Part shown: piece by piece, positions 7,425 to 10,684 of the stretch
Position numbering within the stretch: the stretch's first letter is position 1
Layout: each line of letters opens with the position of its first letter
DNA from: Proteiniphilum sp. UBA5267
GTDB taxonomy: Bacteria; Bacteroidota; Bacteroidia; Bacteroidales; Dysgonomonadaceae
Direction of reading: 5' to 3'
Length of the DNA: 10,684 nt
Assembly (NCBI GenBank): GCA_002411515.1
Contig: DHTF01000027.1
Coordinates: 1-10,684, forward strand
The notes under the pieces: generated by a model
What the model was told of the DNA's origin: nothing
The model's input: only the letters and a program-made list of their open reading frames with translations
Database searches by the model: none
Program-made: the position numbers and the translations under genes

Positions 7425-8141
7425 ATGAGTAATCCTTTTTTTCGATTTAAGCAATTTTGTGTGCATCATGACCGGTGTGCCATGAAGGTGGGTACCGACG
7501 GTGTGCTACTGGGGGCATGGGCCAATGCCGGTAGGGGTAAAATGATCCTGGATGTGGGAACTGGTACTGGACTCATTGCCCTGATGATGGCCCAGCGCTA
7601 TCCAGGAGCGGCCATTCGGGCGATAGATATTGATCGGGATGCGGTGGCCCAGGCACGGGAAAATGTGAGCGACTCACCCTTTGCTGACAGAATGACTGTG
7701 GAGCAGGACGATTTTCGTCACTATGCATCCGCATGTGCTGAGAAGTTCGATCTGATCGTATCCAATCCTCCTTGGTTCAATCGTGCACTTCTACCTCCCG
7801 ATGCACAGCGAAAAACCGCCAGGCATTCGGTTTCGCTGACATTGACTGAGCTGCTGCTCTCAGCTGCGAACTGTTTGTCACCAGAGGGTGTGCTGGCGCT
7901 GATATTACCCTATGATCAGCAAAAGGAGCTGGAGACGCAGGCTCGGGAACTTGGTTTTTTCTTGAAAAGAGAAACAGTTGTTTATTCTTTGCCTGAGTCC
8001 AACCCAAAAAGATTGCTGACAGAATGGACGCGCTCTCAATCAGAGAATCCCACACAAAGCAAGCTGACCATCGAACTTGCACGGAACCGTTATACTGCAG
8101 AGTTTATTGACTTGGTCAGGGAATTTTATCTTTATCTCTGA
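7425..8141 (+). CDS. trmN6: tRNA1(Val) (adenine(37)-N6)-methyltransferase, YfiC/TrmN6-like
   Basis: An S-adenosylmethionine-dependent methyltransferase, expected to make N6-methyladenosine at position 37 of tRNA1(Val). The 238 residues match the YfiC family in length and layout. The start FRFKQFCVHHDRCAMKVGTDGVLLGAW (6-32) is its signature. The Rossmann motif I ILDVGTGTGLIAL (41-53) binds SAM, and the acidic turn AIDID (66-70) contacts the SAM ribose. The N6-adenine motif IV, NPPWF (114-118), replaces the commoner NPPY with tryptophan in the aromatic position, which is acceptable for base stacking. The ATG at 7425 gives a normal N-terminus. The gene is divergent from lon and is followed by a sialidase gene with its own promoter, so it is probably transcribed alone. 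The broader annotation 'N6-adenine methyltransferase' is certain; the tRNA target is inferred from family resemblance. Confidence 0.88.
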   Translation: MSNPFFRFKQFCVHHDRCAMKVGTDGVLLGAWANAGRGKMILDVGTGTGLIALMMAQRYPGAAIRAIDIDRDAVAQARENVSDSPFADRMTVEQDDFRHYASACAEKFDLIVSNPPWFNRALLPPDAQRKTARHSVSLTLTELLLSAANCLSPEGVLALILPYDQQKELETQARELGFFLKRETVVYSLPESNPKRLLTEWTRSQSENPTQSKLTIELARNRYTAEFIDLVREFYLYL

Positions 8142-8170
8142 CAAGGGAATGGGTGTATAAATAATGGATA

Positions 8171-8208
8171 TTTAATAATATACATTTTGATTGTATATTT
8201 GCAATGTA
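8171..8208 (+). promoter_or_regulatory. Sialidase promoter overlapped by inverted repeats
   Basis: TATATTTG at 8194-8201 is an exact -7 box; the -33 position (8171-8174, 19-base spacer) reads TTTA, one base from TTTG. Transcription would begin near 8208, leaving about 47 bases before the ATG at 8255. A perfect 8-bp inverted repeat, AATATACA (8177-8184) and TGTATATT (8192-8199), occupies the spacer and half of the -7 box. A second pair, TACATT (8181-8186) and AATGTA (8203-8208), brackets the -7 box. This is a plausible operator, although AT-rich sequence gives such repeats by chance more often. Confidence 0.55.
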
Positions 8209-8254
8209 TTCTCTCATAAAATTCATGATTTATCAACAACGTAAAGAAATCAAT

Positions 8255-9892
8255 ATGAGAAAAACCCTGATTATGATCCTGTTGATGGTGATCACTTTTG
8301 CCTTGCAGGGAGCAGACACAATTCGGGTGAAGCAGACAAGAACACCCGTGCTGATCGATAGAAACGATAACGTGCTTTTTTATATCAGGATCGATGCACA
8401 GGTATCGCGTAAACTGAATAAGCTTGCACTGAAATTTTCAGACGACACGCCGTTGCAGGAAATAGCGTCAATAAAGTTGTATTATGGAGGCACAGAATCC
8501 GCACAGCGTGAAGATCAAATATTCTACGCGCCGGTGCAATATATCTCAAGTCATGCTGTCGGGCAAACGAGAGAGGCCAATCCCTCTTATTCGATTATGG
8601 TGTGCGAGCAGCAATCACCAGGAAAAAGTGTGCTTTTTTCTCCCGATTACGCCCTTTTTCCAGGTATAAACTATTTCTGGGTGAGTCTTCAGATGAAACC
8701 CACCACGTCTCTTTTATCCACTGTAGATGTGGAGATGGTCTACGCAACACTCGACGAAAAATGTGCGCCCCTCATTTTTGCCACCGAAAGGGTGCCCCAC
8801 AGGATGGGTATGGGTGTCAGGCATGCTGGCGACGATGGCTCGTCGGCCTACAGGATTCCCGGTCTGGTGACTTCGAATGAAGGCACATTGCTGGGGGTGT
8901 ACGATGTGCGTTACAACAGCAGTGTCGATTTGCAGGAATATGTGGATGTGGGTCTGAGCAGGAGTACCGATAAAGGACAAACATGGGAGCAGATGCGCCT
9001 GCCGCTGCATTTTGGAGAGTATGGCGGTCTCCCCAGAGCCCAGAATGGGGTGGGAGACCCCTCGATACTAGTAGATGAAAAAAACGGAACCATCTGGGTT
9101 ATGGCAGCCTGGACACATGGAATGGGCAACGGTCGTGCCTGGGTGAATTCTATGCCCGGCAACGGGCTGGAGACTACAGCACAGTTGGTGTTAACGAAGA
9201 GTACCGACGATGGCAGGACCTGGTCGGACCCCATCAATATCACCGAACAAGTGAAGGACCCTTCCTGGCACTTCCTGCTACAGGGACCAGGAAGGGGTAT
9301 CACGATGAACGATGGTACGCTGGTATTTCCCATTCAGTTTATTGATGCCGAAAGAATTCCCAACGCAGGGGTGATGTACAGCAAGGATGAGGGAGTGAGC
9401 TGGACCATTCACAACCTTGCCCGCAACAACACCACCGAAGCACAGGTGGCCGAGATAGAGCTCGGCGTGCTGATGCTCAATATGCGTGATAACCGCGGAG
9501 GCAGCCGTGCCGTATCAATTACAAAAGACATGGGAAGGACCTGGACGGAACATCCATCGTCACGTAACCTCCTGCCGGAACCCATATGTATGGCAAGCCT
9601 CCTGCAAGTGAAGGCAGCCGACAACATCCTGGGCAGGGATATTCTCCTTTTCTCTAATCCCAATTCTACACAGCATCGGCACCACATGACCATCAAGGCA
9701 AGCCTCGACGGGGGACTGAGTTTTCCCGAACAGTATCAGCTCATGCTCGATGAAGACTTTAGTTGGGGATACTCCTGCCTCACCCTGGTCGACCGCGAGA
9801 CAATTGGCATATTATACGAAAGCAGCGTGGCACACATGACATTTCAGGTAGTGAAACTGACTGACCTGATTGGACAAAAAAAGGGACGCTAA
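8255..9892 (+). CDS. nanH: Secreted exo-alpha-sialidase, GH33
   Basis: Releases terminal sialic acids from glycoproteins and other glycans. The 545-residue product closely resembles the Bacteroides fragilis NanH type in length and order. Residues 1-20 form a signal peptide (MRKTLIMILLMVITFALQGA) with no lipobox cysteine, so a periplasmic or exported soluble enzyme is expected. An N-terminal sialidase-associated beta domain (about 22-165) precedes the six-bladed propeller. Catalytic residues deduced from motifs and spacing are R200 in YRIP, acid/base D225, E395 in TEAQ, R411 in LNMR, R475 before the last Asp box and nucleophile Y506 in GYSCLT. Five Asp boxes are visible, at 237-244, 316-323, 376-383, 423-430 and 483-490. 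An in-frame ATG at 8204 would add 17 residues ahead of the signal peptide, but it sits only three bases after the -7 box and is rejected. No nanA, nanE, transporter or SusC/D gene adjoins it. Confidence 0.96.
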   Translation: MRKTLIMILLMVITFALQGADTIRVKQTRTPVLIDRNDNVLFYIRIDAQVSRKLNKLALKFSDDTPLQEIASIKLYYGGTESAQREDQIFYAPVQYISSHAVGQTREANPSYSIMVCEQQSPGKSVLFSPDYALFPGINYFWVSLQMKPTTSLLSTVDVEMVYATLDEKCAPLIFATERVPHRMGMGVRHAGDDGSSAYRIPGLVTSNEGTLLGVYDVRYNSSVDLQEYVDVGLSRSTDKGQTWEQMRLPLHFGEYGGLPRAQNGVGDPSILVDEKNGTIWVMAAWTHGMGNGRAWVNSMPGNGLETTAQLVLTKSTDDGRTWSDPINITEQVKDPSWHFLLQGPGRGITMNDGTLVFPIQFIDAERIPNAGVMYSKDEGVSWTIHNLARNNTTEAQVAEIELGVLMLNMRDNRGGSRAVSITKDMGRTWTEHPSSRNLLPEPICMASLLQVKAADNILGRDILLFSNPNSTQHRHHMTIKASLDGGLSFPEQYQLMLDEDFSWGYSCLTLVDRETIGILYESSVAHMTFQVVKLTDLIGQKKGR

Positions 9893-9933
9893 CCTTATTC
9901 TTGCGCTTTTGCATCTGAAAAAGTAAGATTCAT

Positions 9934-9964
9934 TTTCATCGAACGATAAAAAGTAGTAATTTTG
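9934..9964 (+). promoter_or_regulatory. Promoter of hpt
   Basis: TAATTTTG (9957-9964) is an exact -7 match. TTTC (9934-9937) stands at the -33 position with an ideal 19-base spacer and one mismatch. The transcript would start near 9971, giving a leader of about 16 bases before the GTG start at 9987. No terminator for the sialidase gene is visible in the 94-base gap, so some read-through into hpt is possible. Confidence 0.6.
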
Positions 9965-9986
9965 GCATTTTAAAATTCCTGACAAA

Positions 9987-10523
9987 GTGAAAGAGGTGAT
10001 TGCCATTAAAGACAAACAGTTTGACCTGTTCATCGAACAAGAGGTCATTGAGCATGAGATAAAACGTGTTGCACAACAGATAAACGCTGATCTGGCTGAC
10101 AGAAACCCCATCTTCTTGGCGGTGCTGAACGGGGCATTTATGTTTGCCGCTGAGCTGATGAAGGAGGTTTCCATTCCCAGTGAGATCACTTTCGTGCGAC
10201 TGGCATCCTACCAGGGAACAACCTCTACCAGTCAGGTGAAGGAGGTGCTTGGGATCAACGAAGATATTGAAGAACGCACGGTGGTGATAGTGGAAGACAT
10301 CGTGGACAGCGGAGCCACCATGGCGTCACTCCTGGATCAGCTTGCTCCCCTGAAGCCGAAGGAAGTGAAGATTGCCACCCTGCTCTTTAAGCCGGCTGCA
10401 TTGAAAAAGAAGATTCATCTCGATTACGTGGTACTCGAAATACCCAACGATTTCATCGTGGGCTACGGCCTCGATTATGATGGCTACGGACGTAACTTGA
10501 AAGACATCTACAAGGTTCATTGA
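9987..10523 (+). CDS. hpt: Hypoxanthine phosphoribosyltransferase
   Basis: Purine salvage enzyme that joins hypoxanthine (and usually guanine) to PRPP, forming IMP or GMP in the cytoplasm. The 178 residues fit the bacterial family length. The PRPP-binding signature VVIVEDIVDSGAT is at 99-111 with the paired acidic residues E103 and D104. LNGAFMF (48-54) supplies the pyrophosphate-binding loop, the flexible loop SYQGTTSTSQV spans 74-84, and DFIVGYGLDYDGYGRNL (155-171) carries the purine-stacking aromatic and Mg-binding acidic residues. No in-frame ATG exists near the N-terminus: the gene starts with GTG at 9987 or with a second GTG at 9996. I prefer 9987 because it keeps the full first strand and fits the promoter. 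The gene is transcribed from its own promoter downstream of the sialidase. Confidence 0.95.
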   Translation: MKEVIAIKDKQFDLFIEQEVIEHEIKRVAQQINADLADRNPIFLAVLNGAFMFAAELMKEVSIPSEITFVRLASYQGTTSTSQVKEVLGINEDIEERTVVIVEDIVDSGATMASLLDQLAPLKPKEVKIATLLFKPAALKKKIHLDYVVLEIPNDFIVGYGLDYDGYGRNLKDIYKVH

Positions 10524-10579
10524 GCAGAGCTCATTTGAAAAAAATCCTTTTTGGCTATTTTTCTTCCCAAAATGAGAGC

Positions 10580-10605
10580 AGGTATTGAAAAAATACCTAT
10601 TTTTG
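10580..10605 (+). terminator. Probable hpt terminator, overlapping a -7-like box
   Basis: Arms AGGTATT (10580-10586) and AATACCT (10592-10598) form a 7-bp stem with a five-base GAAAA loop, followed after one A by five Ts (10600-10604). The stem is A/T-rich and weaker than the others in this window. The same T-tract is part of TATTTTTG (10598-10605), an exact TAnnTTTG match located 53 bases before the next ATG, so the element may also act as the -7 box of the next gene. No TTTG -33 box is seen. Confidence 0.45.
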
Positions 10606-10657
10606 TAAGCAATGCACATTTCGATAACAAACAAGAAGTAGATAAAATTTATTCAAG

Positions 10658-10684
10658 ATGAACAAAGATGAAGTGAAAAAATCG
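10658..10684 (+). CDS. Start of an unidentified gene, cut by the window edge
   Basis: An ATG at 10658 opens a frame of nine codons (MNKDEVKKS) that runs off the right edge. The lysine- and acid-rich start, the 134-base gap after hpt and the -7-like box upstream make a real gene start plausible. Nine residues are too few to identify it. In Bacteroides and Porphyromonas, adenylate kinase (adk) often follows hpt, but its usual N-terminus is the P-loop-bearing MLN(I/V)xIFGAPGSGKGT, which is not what is seen here. Confidence 0.4.

Noticed and set aside
8204..8254. Longer sialidase N-terminus from the ATG at 8204
   Set aside because: It begins three bases after the -7 box, upstream of the likely transcription start, and would place 17 residues ahead of a good signal peptide.
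8911..9333. 140-residue frame antisense to the sialidase gene
   Set aside because: Fully inside a well-supported gene with catalytic motifs; no independent promoter, motif or domain.
1..10684. Mobile element, CRISPR array, phage or defence system
   Set aside because: No transposase, integrase, regularly spaced repeats, terminal inverted repeats with target duplication, tRNA gene or defence motifs were found on either strand.

Overview
The window looks like ordinary chromosome from a member of the Bacteroidota, most likely the order Bacteroidales. The evidence is protein character (HtpG, Lon, the sigma factor and the sialidase all read as Bacteroidales versions) together with repeated promoter elements of the Bacteroides type: TAnnTTTG at -7, in some cases with TTTG about 17 to 19 bases upstream. 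Shine-Dalgarno sequences are weak or absent, as is usual in this group. I cannot fix the genus from the sequence alone.

Layout. Positions 1-809 (minus) hold most of a type I pantothenate kinase gene (coaA) that runs off the left edge. Positions 941-2836 (minus) are htpG, the Hsp90 chaperone, with two hairpins in the gap to coaA. An AT-rich, gene-free divergent region (2837-3204) separates htpG from an ECF-type sigma factor gene (3205-3723, plus). A strong terminator follows it, and its T-tract runs straight into the promoter of a CaCA-family sodium/calcium antiporter (3831-4772, plus). The antiporter converges on lon (4836-7322, minus), with a terminator between them. lon is divergent from a tRNA1(Val) adenine-N6-methyltransferase gene (7425-8141, plus). 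Next come a secreted GH33 sialidase (8255-9892, plus), hypoxanthine phosphoribosyltransferase (9987-10523, plus) and the first nine codons of an unidentified gene at 10658.

How the genes work together. This is not one operon. Almost every gene has its own recognisable promoter or terminator, so the region is a string of single-gene units. Loose themes are protein quality control (htpG, lon), cofactor and nucleotide metabolism (coaA, hpt), tRNA modification, ion homeostasis, and one host-glycan function (sialidase) with no sialic-acid catabolic neighbours.

I see no mobile element, CRISPR array, phage gene, RNA gene or undescribed multi-gene system. The best leads are regulatory: a dyad overlapping the sialidase promoter, terminators fused to the next gene's promoter, and a sigma factor with no anti-sigma partner beside it.
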